From the NCBI RefSeq assembly GCF_030656115.1, contig NZ_JAUSOO010000073.1, forward strand, positions 62,001 to 126,000: DNA of 64,000 nucleotides, written 5' to 3'. Source of the stretch: Hydrogenophaga sp. (lineage in GTDB: Bacteria > Pseudomonadota > Gammaproteobacteria > Burkholderiales > Burkholderiaceae_C). The first letter of the stretch is position 1. Each line of letters starts with the position of its first letter. A program made the translations under genes and the position numbers. The notes below the pieces were generated by a model. That model saw only the letters and a program-made list of their open reading frames with translations. It was not told the DNA's origin and did no database searches. Shown one piece after another: positions 29,106 through 36,726 of the stretch.

Positions 29106-29115
29106 GGGCGCTCGC

Positions 29116-30729
29116 GTGAACACCGCAGCATCCGAGACCACCACGCTGCAAGGCGCGCTGGACGGAGCCTTTGCTGGCATTCGCCAGCGGCTGCAGGCCT
29201 TTCAGCCTCAACTGCTGCCGCGCGAAGTGGGCACCGTGGCCCGCGTGTCCACCGGCATTGCGCGGGTCCACGGGCTGCCGCAGGTGGGCTTTGAGGAATT
29301 GCTCCAGTTTCCCGGCGGGTTGTCGGGCATTGCCTTCAACCTCGACGCCGACGGGGTGGACGTGGTGTTGCTGGGCGACCATGCCCACCTGCACGCGGGC
29401 CAGGAGGTGCAGCGCACCGGCCGCGTGATGGATGTGGGCGTGGGCGATGCGTTGCTGGGCCGCGTGGTGGACCCGCTGGGGCGGCCACTGGACGGCGCAG
29501 GGCCGATCAGCACCGACACGCGCCTGCCCATGGAGCGGCCAGCGGCGGCCATCATGGACCGTGCGCCCGTCTCCGAGCCGCTGCAAACGGGGTTGAAGGT
29601 CATCGACGCGCTGATTCCCATCGGGCGCGGCCAGCGCGAACTGATTTTGGGCGACCGCCAGACCGGCAAGACCGCCATTGCCATCGACACCATCTTCAAC
29701 CAGCGCGGCAAGGGCGTGCTGTGCGTGTACTGCGCCATTGGGCAACGCGCCTCCGCCGTGGCCAAAGCGGTGGCGAACCTGCGCGAAAACGGCGCGCTGG
29801 AATACACCGTGGTGGTGGTGGCCGAAGGCAACGACGCGCCGGGCCTGGCCTACATCGCGCCCTATGTGGCCACCAGCATGGCCGAGCATTTCATGGAAGT
29901 GGGTCGCGACGTGTTGATCGTCTACGACGACCTGACCCACCACGCCCGCGCTTACCGCGAACTGTCGTTGCTGCTGCGCCGCCCGCCGGGGCGCGAGGCG
30001 TTTCCGGGCGACATTTTCTACATCCATTCGCGCATGCTGGAGCGCGCCACCCACCTGAACGCTGCGCGTGGCGGCGGCTCCCTGACGGCGCTGCCCATCA
30101 TCGAAACCGAGGCGCAAAACATCTCGGCCTACATCCCGACCAACCTGATCTCCATCACCGACGGGCAGATCGTGCTGTCGCCCTCGCTGTTCGCGCTGGG
30201 GGTGTTGCCTGCGGTGGATGTGGGCCAGTCGGTGTCGCGCGTGGGCGGCAAGGCGCAGCGCGCGGCCTACCGGGCGGTGGCGGGCGATTTGAAGCTGGCC
30301 TATGCCCAGTTTGAAGAGCTTGAAACCTTCGCCCGCTTTGGCGCTCGGCTCGACGACGACACCCGCCAAGCCATTGCCCACGGCCAGCGCATCCGCGCCT
30401 GCCTGGGCCAGCCGGAGTTGGCACCGGTGCCCGTGCCCGCGCAAATCGCCATCTTGCTGGCCCTGAACGCGGCGCTGTTCGACCCCATGCCGCTGCACCG
30501 CATGGCCGCCGCGCAGCAGGCCGTGCAAGCCGCCGCCCTGGGGTTGCCCGACGACCTCGTCAAGCGGCTGGCCGATGCCGATGCCCTGAGCGATGACGAC
30601 CGCCATCGGGTCACCGAAGCCGCACGCGAGGCACTGGCCTGCTTTTTGGATCAAGACGGGGAGGGCGCGGAAGGCGATGAAGGCGTTGAAAACGCTGAGG
30701 CCACGGCAAACGCGGAAGGCCCGCCATGA
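29116..30729 (+). CDS. atpA: N-type ATPase subunit alpha
   Basis: 537 residues with the alpha-subunit marks: [18 protein letters not shown] (P-loop), [31 protein letters not shown] and the [20 protein letters not shown] block. Starts with GTG. The C-terminal 35 residues are acidic and low in complexity ([17 protein letters not shown]) and look like an added tail. Non-catalytic nucleotide site of the F1 head. Its stop overlaps the ATG of a six-codon open frame ahead of atpG. Confidence 0.94.
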   Translation: MNTAASETTTLQGALDGAFAGIRQRLQAFQPQLLPREVGTVARVSTGIARVHGLPQVGFEELLQFPGGLSGIAFNLDADGVDVVLLGDHAHLHAGQEVQRTGRVMDVGVGDALLGRVVDPLGRPLDGAGPISTDTRLPMERPAAAIMDRAPVSEPLQTGLKVIDALIPIGRGQRELILGDRQTGKTAIAIDTIFNQRGKGVLCVYCAIGQRASAVAKAVANLRENGALEYTVVVVAEGNDAPGLAYIAPYVATSMAEHFMEVGRDVLIVYDDLTHHARAYRELSLLLRRPPGREAFPGDIFYIHSRMLERATHLNAARGGGSLTALPIIETEAQNISAYIPTNLISITDGQIVLSPSLFALGVLPAVDVGQSVSRVGGKAQRAAYRAVAGDLKLAYAQFEELETFARFGARLDDDTRQAIAHGQRIRACLGQPELAPVPVPAQIAILLALNAALFDPMPLHRMAAAQQAVQAAALGLPDDLVKRLADADALSDDDRHRVTEAAREALACFLDQDGEGAEGDEGVENAEATANAEGPP

Positions 30730-30746
30730 CCGAAACAGCGCGCTGA
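30726..30746 (+). other. Six-codon leader frame coupling atpA to atpG
   Basis: ATG overlaps the atpA stop (ATGA) and encodes MTETAR before a TGA that overlaps the atpG start (TGATG). It may pass ribosomes from atpA to atpG, or be the ancestral atpG start put out of frame by an indel, since gamma proteins of this type often begin MTE. Confidence 0.4.
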
Positions 30747-31687
30747 TGGCCAACACCACCACCGCACTGCGCCGCCAGATCGGCAGCGCCCGCGACCTCA
30801 AGGCCGTGGTGCGCACCATGAAAGCGTCGGCGGCTTCGGCCATTGGGCAATACGAAAATTCGGTGGCCGCGCTGGGCGACTACGCCCGCACGGTGGAGCT
30901 GGGGCTGAGCCTGTGCCTGCGCTCGGCCCATGCCCAAGGCGGGCAGGCGCTGGCCCAAAACCAGACCCACCAGACCCACCAGACCCATCAGACCCACAGC
31001 CCAACCGTTGTGCACGCCATCGTGTTCGGCTCCGACCAAGGGCTGGTGGGCCGCTTCAACGAGGCGGTGGTTGAGCACGCCATGGCGCAACTGGGCCAGC
31101 AGCCCGCCAAGGCGCAGGTGTGGGCGGTGGGCGAGCGCGTGCAGGCGCGTCTGCACGACGAGGGTCTGTCGCCCGCCTTCACGTTTCCGGTCCCTGGGTC
31201 GGTGGAACTGATCACGCGCCTGGTCGGGCAGATCTTGTTGAAGGTGCCAACGCCGGGCCAAGAGAACGAGGGCGCCGCGCCGGGTGAAACGCTGGTGCTG
31301 TTTTACAACCGTCCCAGCGGTGCCAGTTACGAACCGGTGAGCCAGCGCCTGCTGCCGCTGGACGGGCACTGGCAAGCCGGGCTCGCCGCCCAGCCCTGGC
31401 CCACGGCACAGCAGCCCGAGGTGCTGGGTACCAGCCCCCAAGTGCTGCGGGCCTTTGTGCGCGAACACCTGTTTGTGTCCTTGTTTCGCGCCAGCGCCGA
31501 GTCGCTGGCCAGCGAAAACGCCAGCCGCCTGGCCGCCATGCAACGTGCCGACCGCAACATCGGGGAACTGCTCACTGAGCTGGGCGCCAGGTTTCACCGC
31601 ATCCGCCAAAGCGGCATTGACGAAGAGCTGTTCGACGTGGTGGCCGGCTTTGACGCCATGGCGCCACAAGCGCCGCCACGCGCTTGA
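30746..31687 (+). CDS. atpG: N-type ATPase subunit gamma
   Basis: 313 residues. N-terminal helix LRRQIGSARDLKAVVRTMKA and C-terminal helix ENASRLAAMQRADRNIGELL form the rotor coiled coil of gamma subunits; VVHAIVFGSDQGLVGRFN begins the Rossmann-like middle domain. Odd: a QTH x 4 insertion at about 73-84 from a 9-base tandem repeat, just before that domain. Start is the ATG that overlaps the six-codon leader frame. Last gene of the operon; no delta gene follows. Confidence 0.9.
   Translation: MANTTTALRRQIGSARDLKAVVRTMKASAASAIGQYENSVAALGDYARTVELGLSLCLRSAHAQGGQALAQNQTHQTHQTHQTHSPTVVHAIVFGSDQGLVGRFNEAVVEHAMAQLGQQPAKAQVWAVGERVQARLHDEGLSPAFTFPVPGSVELITRLVGQILLKVPTPGQENEGAAPGETLVLFYNRPSGASYEPVSQRLLPLDGHWQAGLAAQPWPTAQQPEVLGTSPQVLRAFVREHLFVSLFRASAESLASENASRLAAMQRADRNIGELLTELGARFHRIRQSGIDEELFDVVAGFDAMAPQAPPRA
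30962..30997 (+). repeat. Four tandem 9-base repeats inside atpG
   Basis: CAGACCCAC repeated four times (third copy ends CAT), encoding Gln-Thr-His x 4 in frame. Such arrays change copy number by slippage; a 9-base unit keeps the reading frame. Confidence 0.85.
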
Positions 31688-31797
31688 GGGGGTGGGTACG
31701 GCAGCGAACCCACCCCCTCATCAAATTGCAGAAAAGTCACGGGAGTTCCCCCGCCCCACTGGGGACAGGCGATGGTTAGAAACCGTTGCCCACCCGA

Positions 31798-32127
31798 TCA
31801 GCTGCCGCTCGGCACAGCCTGTGCGTGAAGCCTGACGCCAAGGGCCTTGGCCACTTTGAGCACGGTAGCGAAGCTGGGGTTGCCCTCAGCACTTAGGGCG
31901 CGGTAGAGGCTCTCGCGGCTGAGGCCGGCATCTTTGGCTACTTGTGACATGCCTTTTGCCCGGGCGATGTCGCCCAGTGCGCGGGCAATGCCAGCGGCGT
32001 CTTCCGGTGCTTCCTCCAACCACGCGTCGAGGTAGGCAGCCATCTCTTCGGGTGTGCGCAGGTGTTCGGATACGTCGTAGGCCGAGGTCTTTGGTTTCTC
32101 AGGCGCTTTGGTGGCAATTTTTGTCAT
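31798..32127 (-). CDS. HigA-type antitoxin (putative addiction module antidote)
   Basis: 109 residues. N-terminal half SAYDVSEHLRTPEEMAAYLD and C-terminal XRE-like helix-turn-helix (about 55-100: GDIARAKGMSQVAKDAGLSR, ALSAEGNPSFATVLKVAKAL) typical of the HigA-like antidote family. Its ATG overlaps the toxin stop (ATGA) in toxin-first order, as in higBA modules. Binds and neutralises the toxin and should repress the pair. Confidence 0.88.
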   Translation of the reverse strand: MTKIATKAPEKPKTSAYDVSEHLRTPEEMAAYLDAWLEEAPEDAAGIARALGDIARAKGMSQVAKDAGLSRESLYRALSAEGNPSFATVLKVAKALGVRLHAQAVPSGS

Positions 32128-32423
32128 GACGGCTCCACAAATTTTCGGTTGAGTTCCATAGCGAGCGCGATGTCTTTGGTCTGGCTTGACTTGTCGCCGC
32201 CTGCAATGAGCAAAAGGATCTTGTGACCTCGTTGCGAGTAGTACACCCGGTAGCCGGGGCCAACATCGACCTTGAGTTCCGAGACGCCTTCCGTCAAATG
32301 GCGGTGTGAGCCCGCATTGCCATGGATCAAGCGATCAACGCGCATCAGCACCCGTGCCCGCCCGGTTCGGTCTTTCAGAGCGTCAATCCAGTCGCGGTAC
32401 TGATCGGTCTTTTCAACTTGCAT
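32124..32423 (-). CDS. HigB/RelE-type toxin (putative addiction module killer protein)
   Basis: 99 residues with the RelE-superfamily pattern of this subfamily: DRLIHGNAGSHRHL, VSELKVDVGPGYRVYY and LLLIAGGDKSSQTKDI. These proteins are mostly ribosome-dependent mRNA endonucleases; the activity is inferred. I start at the ATG before QVEKTDQY; a TTG two codons upstream is less likely. First gene of a two-gene operon with the antitoxin. Confidence 0.88.
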   Translation of the reverse strand: MQVEKTDQYRDWIDALKDRTGRARVLMRVDRLIHGNAGSHRHLTEGVSELKVDVGPGYRVYYSQRGHKILLLIAGGDKSSQTKDIALAMELNRKFVEPS

Positions 32424-32501
32424 CAGCAAAGTGTAGCTCTTGGGCTACAGCTGTGCAATGGGTGAAACCGATGCCGCGCAGACACTGGGTTGGTTGAACC
32501 G

Positions 32502-33377
32502 TTACCCAGCCATCTGCCCAGCCAGAAACCCCAACACCGCCTGTTCAGCCGCAGCCGGGTCCGCAAAGGCTTCGTGGGTGCCGTCCAATGCCAACAAGCG
32601 GGCATGGGCGGTGCCGCGCTGGGCGATCAGGGCTTGCGCGTCGGCCAGGGGCACGGTGGTGTCTTGCGCGCCGTGCAGCAGCAGCACCGGGCAGCGCGCT
32701 TGCGCCAGCGTGGCCAGCGGGGCGATGCGGCTGAAGCGGGTGCCGATGACCCATTCCACATAGCGGTTGACCAGCCAGCCCAGCGGCCAGTAAGGCACGC
32801 GGTAGGCGGCGAGCCAGCGCCGCATGACCTGTTCGGGGTGGGCAAACGCGCCCACGCTCACGGCTGCGGCCAGCCCCGGGCGGCGCGATGCCACCAGCAA
32901 CACCGCCGCGCCACCCACCGAATGGCCGAGCGCGGCCAGGCGCTGCGGGTTCACCTCGGGTTGCGCGGCGAGCCAGTCGAGTGCGCGGTCCAGATCGTCG
33001 GCGAAGCGGGGCAGGGAGCTGTGGTCGTCGCGGCTGCTGCGGCCGTGGTTGCGCGATTCGGGCAGCAACACGGCGTAGCCTGCGGCGTGCAGGGCCTGCG
33101 CAGCGGGCAGCAGAGTGCTGGCGTTGCCGCCCCAGCCATGCATGAGCGCCACGGCGGGGGCGCCACTGGTCTGCGAAAGCGGCGGCAGGTACCAGGCAAA
33201 CAGGCGCAGGCCGTTGGGCCCGTTCAGGTGCACGCTGCGGGCGTGCAGGCCCAGTTCGCCGGGTTGGGTGCCGGCCACGGTGGCGGTGGGGGCCAGGCCC
33301 CAGCGCAGCAACTGGCGTGCGCCGAGCAGGGCAGCGCCGGCCAGGGCGAGTGAAACAAAGAGGGGGTTGAGCGTCAT
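32502..33377 (-). CDS. Alpha/beta hydrolase, membrane-anchored
   Basis: 291 residues. An N-terminal hydrophobic helix (about 4-22, PLFVSLALAGAALLG) acts as anchor or signal. The hydrolase core has oxyanion segment LMHGWGGNAS, nucleophile motif GHSVGG, acid LLHGAQDTTVPLADA and a late histidine in DGTHEAF. Substrate unknown; close in pattern to the YfhR/BAAT-like serine hydrolases. Lies between two toxin-antitoxin pairs and is divergent from hipBA. Confidence 0.8.
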   Translation of the reverse strand: MTLNPLFVSLALAGAALLGARQLLRWGLAPTATVAGTQPGELGLHARSVHLNGPNGLRLFAWYLPPLSQTSGAPAVALMHGWGGNASTLLPAAQALHAAGYAVLLPESRNHGRSSRDDHSSLPRFADDLDRALDWLAAQPEVNPQRLAALGHSVGGAAVLLVASRRPGLAAAVSVGAFAHPEQVMRRWLAAYRVPYWPLGWLVNRYVEWVIGTRFSRIAPLATLAQARCPVLLLHGAQDTTVPLADAQALIAQRGTAHARLLALDGTHEAFADPAAAEQAVLGFLAGQMAG

Positions 33378-33485
33378 GCGGGTGGGTTTAGGGGTGCGTG
33401 CATTATGAAGCGCAGGGTGCAGCCCTGTGCAACTTCTTGGATAATCAAAACCATACAAAAAATCGCTTCTGTTAAAGTTTGCTTT

Positions 33486-33830
33486 ATGCCAAAACCCGCT
33501 GCCGCTGCCGAACAACTGCCTGCCTCTGCCGCCAAGGCGCTGCGCGATCTGGGTGAAAACCTGGCGCTGGCCCGCCAGCGCCGCAAGGAAAGCCTGCGCG
33601 CCTGGGCCAGCCGCATGGCGGTGTCGGTTCCCACCCTCATCCGCATGGAAAAAGGCGACCCGTCGGTGGGCATGGGCGTGTACGCCACGGCGCTGTGGCT
33701 CATGGGTCGGCATGCCGCTTTGCCCGACGTGGCCGCGCCCGCGCAAGATCTGAACGCGCTGGAGCAAGACATTGAAGCCGTGCGCCAGCGGGGGCGGCGC
33801 ATGTCGCGCAAACCGGCCCAAGTGTTGTGA
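33486..33830 (+). CDS. hipB: HipB-type antitoxin (XRE family)
   Basis: 114 residues with a central helix-turn-helix (about 22-70: LGENLALARQRRKESLRAWA, MAVSVPTLIRMEKGDPSVGM). The C-terminal part is Arg-rich (RQRGRRMSRKPAQVL). It precedes a hipA gene with overlapping GTGA, so the pair is a HipBA module in which HipB binds HipA and represses the operon. The start is the ATG after AAAGTTTGCTTT; the 108 bases upstream, shared with the divergent hydrolase, are AT-rich and probably hold the operator. Confidence 0.88.
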   Translation: MPKPAAAAEQLPASAAKALRDLGENLALARQRRKESLRAWASRMAVSVPTLIRMEKGDPSVGMGVYATALWLMGRHAALPDVAAPAQDLNALEQDIEAVRQRGRRMSRKPAQVL

Positions 33831-35074
33831 ACATGCCATACCAACCGCAAGACAGCATGAGCCTGTGGTGGTTGGCCGACCCGGCTGCCCCGCAGCGCAT
33901 CGGCACGCTCAGCTTGCAGGACAACCGGCGCAAGTTGGGCCTGAGCTATGCCCCGGGCTGGTTAGCGTGGCCGCAAGGCTTTGCTTTGAGCGAAGACCTG
34001 CCGCTGCAGCCCGGTTTGCACCTGCCCGCTGAGCGCGACACCGCTGCCGGTGCGGTGGACGACGCCCGGCCAGACCAGTGGGGCGAGCGCGTCATTCGGC
34101 TGATTGAGCGGCCCGCCCGCTTGTCTTTGCTGGAATATGTGTATTTCGCGGGCGATGACCGGTTTGGCGCTTTGGGCGTTTCTTTGGGCGACGCGGTGTA
34201 TGAACCCGCGCCTACGGCCGTCATGGCGAGCTTTGACGGACTGGACGACATGCACCGCGCCGTGCAGCGCGTGATGGCGGGGGAGGCCGTCACCGAACAG
34301 CAGCGCCGCCTGCTGCAGCCGGGCGTGAGCATGGGCGGTGCGCGACCCAAATCGTTGATGCAGATGGACGGGCACGCGTGGGTGGTGAAGTTTTCAGATG
34401 GTGGGGAACTGGACGCCCCGCTGATCGAACACGCTAGCATGCAACTGGCCCGGCGCTGCGGCATTCACACCGCCGAAACCCGTGCGTTGCCTCTGCCACG
34501 CGGGCACGCGGTTGCGGTGAAGCGGTTTGACCGTGCGGGCGCCCAGCGTGTGCATGTGCTGTCGGCCCATGTGGCGCTGCGCGCAGCGGGCGAGCCCATG
34601 GGTTACCCGGAGTTGGCGCAGCTGCTGCGGCGGCTGGGCCGCCCCGAGCAGGTGCGTGCACAGCAGCAAGAGCTGTTCCGGCGCATGGTGTTCAACATCC
34701 TGATCGACAACACGGACGACCACGAAAAAAACCATGCTTTGGTGCGCGGTGCCGATGGGTTTTATGAACTGTCTGCCGCCTACGACGTGTTGCCCGCCGC
34801 ACAAGGCCTGGGCCACCAGCAAATGCGCGTGGGCCAGCAAGGCCATGAGGCCAGCTTTACCAATGCTTTGTCAGAAGCCAGCGCGTTTGGTTTGAGCGCC
34901 GCCAGCGCACGCGGTATGGCCGCACACGTGGCGCAGCAGGTGGCGCATTGGAAACCGGTGTTTCAGGGCGAAGGCGTACGCGCAGCAGACATAGAGCTGC
35001 TGGCCCAGTACCTGGATGGGGCGCATCTGACCACGCAACGAAGAGAAGCCTTGAGCGGTGGTTTCATGTCCTGA
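33827..35074 (+). CDS. hipA: HipA-type serine/threonine kinase toxin
   Basis: 415 residues counted from a GTG overlapping the hipB stop; an ATG two codons later is equally possible. The kinase marks are present: GGARPKSL (P-loop-like), the lysine in WVVKFSD, and the catalytic block LIDNTDDHEKNHAL, followed by LSAAYDVLP. HipA kinases phosphorylate glutamyl-tRNA synthetase in E. coli and induce dormancy; the target here may differ. All catalytic residues appear intact. Confidence 0.92.
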   Translation: MNMPYQPQDSMSLWWLADPAAPQRIGTLSLQDNRRKLGLSYAPGWLAWPQGFALSEDLPLQPGLHLPAERDTAAGAVDDARPDQWGERVIRLIERPARLSLLEYVYFAGDDRFGALGVSLGDAVYEPAPTAVMASFDGLDDMHRAVQRVMAGEAVTEQQRRLLQPGVSMGGARPKSLMQMDGHAWVVKFSDGGELDAPLIEHASMQLARRCGIHTAETRALPLPRGHAVAVKRFDRAGAQRVHVLSAHVALRAAGEPMGYPELAQLLRRLGRPEQVRAQQQELFRRMVFNILIDNTDDHEKNHALVRGADGFYELSAAYDVLPAAQGLGHQQMRVGQQGHEASFTNALSEASAFGLSAASARGMAAHVAQQVAHWKPVFQGEGVRAADIELLAQYLDGAHLTTQRREALSGGFMS

Positions 35075-35079
35075 ATGCT

Positions 35080-36468
35080 TCAAGCACCCGCCTGCGCCCG
35101 CCGCCAAGCGACCCACTCCGAAGGCCGCAGTCCATAGCGTGCCAGCACGCCTTCGTGCAGGCGGAGCAGTTCGGCTTCGATGAGGGCTTGCACGGTGGCG
35201 CGTTCAGAGCTGGGCACGCTGTCGGCGACGGCTTGTGCGATGGTGCTGGTGGGGTGCTTCTCGGGGTGTTGCACCACGTGGCGCACGGTGGTTTTGATGA
35301 GGTCGCGCCAGGCCAGTCGCAGCGGGTCGGGTTCGCTGAGCTCCTGGCGGATGGCCAGATACTCTTGCGTGGAGCGTTCGTAGGCCCACACATACAGGTC
35401 GCGCAGCAGCTCGACGCGCGTCATTTCGTACACGCCCAACACGGCCCTGCGGTAGGCGGGCTCGGGCACGTCCACAAAGGTCAGCGGACAGAGGTTGGCC
35501 TTGAACAGCGGCAGGTTGGCCGCCAGCCGCGAGGTGCGTTTGTTGATGTCGGCAAAGGGCTGCAGGTAAGGCAGGTGCACCATCATGAAAAACGATTGTT
35601 CAAAGGGGTCGGCAATCTGGCTGGCTTGGGTCAGCAGCAGGTTGAGCTGGTGGTCAATCTGTTGGGGGACCGACAGGGGGCGGTAAACGGACAGGCCGAT
35701 GTCCACTGCGTGCTGGCGCACCCGGCCTTCGTCGGCGGGGTTGGGCAACAGGTTTTCGGCCAGGGCGCTGTGCAGGTTGAGCAGGGTGTAGCGGTCAAAG
35801 CCCACGCTGTCGATGTTGCCCACCAAAAACTCGATAGCGGCCTTGTGGTTCAGGATCATCTGGGTTTCGATGGCGGGCTTGCCGCTGGCGGCGGTGCCTT
35901 GCTCGATCAGCTTGCGGGTGTCCAGGCGCGAATAGGTGTTGCCTTCCAGGTGGCTGGAGGCCCAGGACAGGTCGATCAACAAGCGGTTCAGGATGGCGCG
36001 GCTGTAGGTGCCGGCGGGTTCTTGCGCCTGGCCCGGTGGGGTGCGGCCCAGGCGGTGCAAATGCCTGCGCAGGGCTTCGGGCAGGTAGTGGGTCTGGTTG
36101 GGCTGGTAGGCCGCCAAAAAGTCGGTTTGGTAGCCCACGGGCTTGCGCGCGGTGGGCGCTTGCTCAATGTAGGCCAGGATCTCCCGGCCCTCTGGCGACA
36201 AGGCCACGCTGCCCGCCAGCAGGTCGGCCACCGTTTCGCGCACCGCAAACGCGGCCGTGACCGGGGCGGGTGCCGCGAACGTGGACACCTGGTAACGGCG
36301 CGCCCGAGCCTGGCCCTCAGCCCGCACCAAGCCAGCAGCCACCCACTGCGCCAGCTGGCGCTGCGCACTGCGACGCGGCAACGCGGGGTGCAATGCCAGC
36401 AGCTGCGCCAGGCTCAGGCTGGTGGTGCTGGCTTGAAGGCTTTGTAATAGGCCGGTGTCGTTGTTCAT
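35080..36468 (-). CDS. Fic-family protein with N-terminal winged helix and variant active-site motif
   Basis: 462 residues. N terminus (about 15-65, LAQLLALHPALPRRSAQRQL, WVAAGLVRAEGQARARRY) looks like a winged-helix DNA-binding domain. A class II inhibitory motif SSHLEGN (171-177, S-x3-E-G) precedes the Fic core. The core reads QPFADINKRTSR (303-314) where active AMP-transferases have HPFxDGNGRxxR: the catalytic His is Gln and the anion-binding GNGR is INKR. The change recurs in some Fic relatives, to my recollection, so the gene is probably functional but not a standard AMPylator. A C-terminal helical region follows (to 462). It is divergent from dinG with clustered operator-like repeats between. 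Convergent with hipA, five bases apart. Confidence 0.85.
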   Translation of the reverse strand: MNNDTGLLQSLQASTTSLSLAQLLALHPALPRRSAQRQLAQWVAAGLVRAEGQARARRYQVSTFAAPAPVTAAFAVRETVADLLAGSVALSPEGREILAYIEQAPTARKPVGYQTDFLAAYQPNQTHYLPEALRRHLHRLGRTPPGQAQEPAGTYSRAILNRLLIDLSWASSHLEGNTYSRLDTRKLIEQGTAASGKPAIETQMILNHKAAIEFLVGNIDSVGFDRYTLLNLHSALAENLLPNPADEGRVRQHAVDIGLSVYRPLSVPQQIDHQLNLLLTQASQIADPFEQSFFMMVHLPYLQPFADINKRTSRLAANLPLFKANLCPLTFVDVPEPAYRRAVLGVYEMTRVELLRDLYVWAYERSTQEYLAIRQELSEPDPLRLAWRDLIKTTVRHVVQHPEKHPTSTIAQAVADSVPSSERATVQALIEAELLRLHEGVLARYGLRPSEWVAWRRAQAGA

Positions 36469-36490
36469 GGGGGTGCTATTTAACAGATGA

Positions 36491-36549
36491 TTGGCGCGAT
36501 TTTGGCGCAAAACTCGAAATTGCGCCAGCGGTACCATAAATCGCGCCAA
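36491..36549. promoter_or_regulatory. Nested inverted repeats upstream of the Fic gene (operator cluster)
   Basis: Outer arms TTGGCGCGATTT (36491-36502) and AAATCGCGCCAA (36538-36549) are perfect complements; inside them TGGCGCAA (36503-36510) and TTGCGCCA (36520-36527) form a second perfect pair. All four half sites share TGGCGC/GCGCCA. The cluster begins 23 bases before the Fic start. The winged helix of the Fic protein is the obvious candidate to bind it. Confidence 0.75.
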
Positions 36550-36726
36550 ATGCCGTCGGACGGAACGGTTGCCGCCTTGTGCCCGCTGGGGGTGGGGCGG
36601 CTGAAGGGGGTTGGTTGCACCAGCTGTGCGGGTGATGGGTCTGGGACAATGCACGCTCGACCTTGCCTGCAAGCTGCGTCCGCAGCTTTCCGCCCCGCCC
36701 GCCTGTTCCCCTGCCATCCGCCCCAC

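Noticed and set aside
30962..30997. Tandem repeats as a CRISPR array
   Set aside because: Only four 9-base units with no spacers, inside a coding region.
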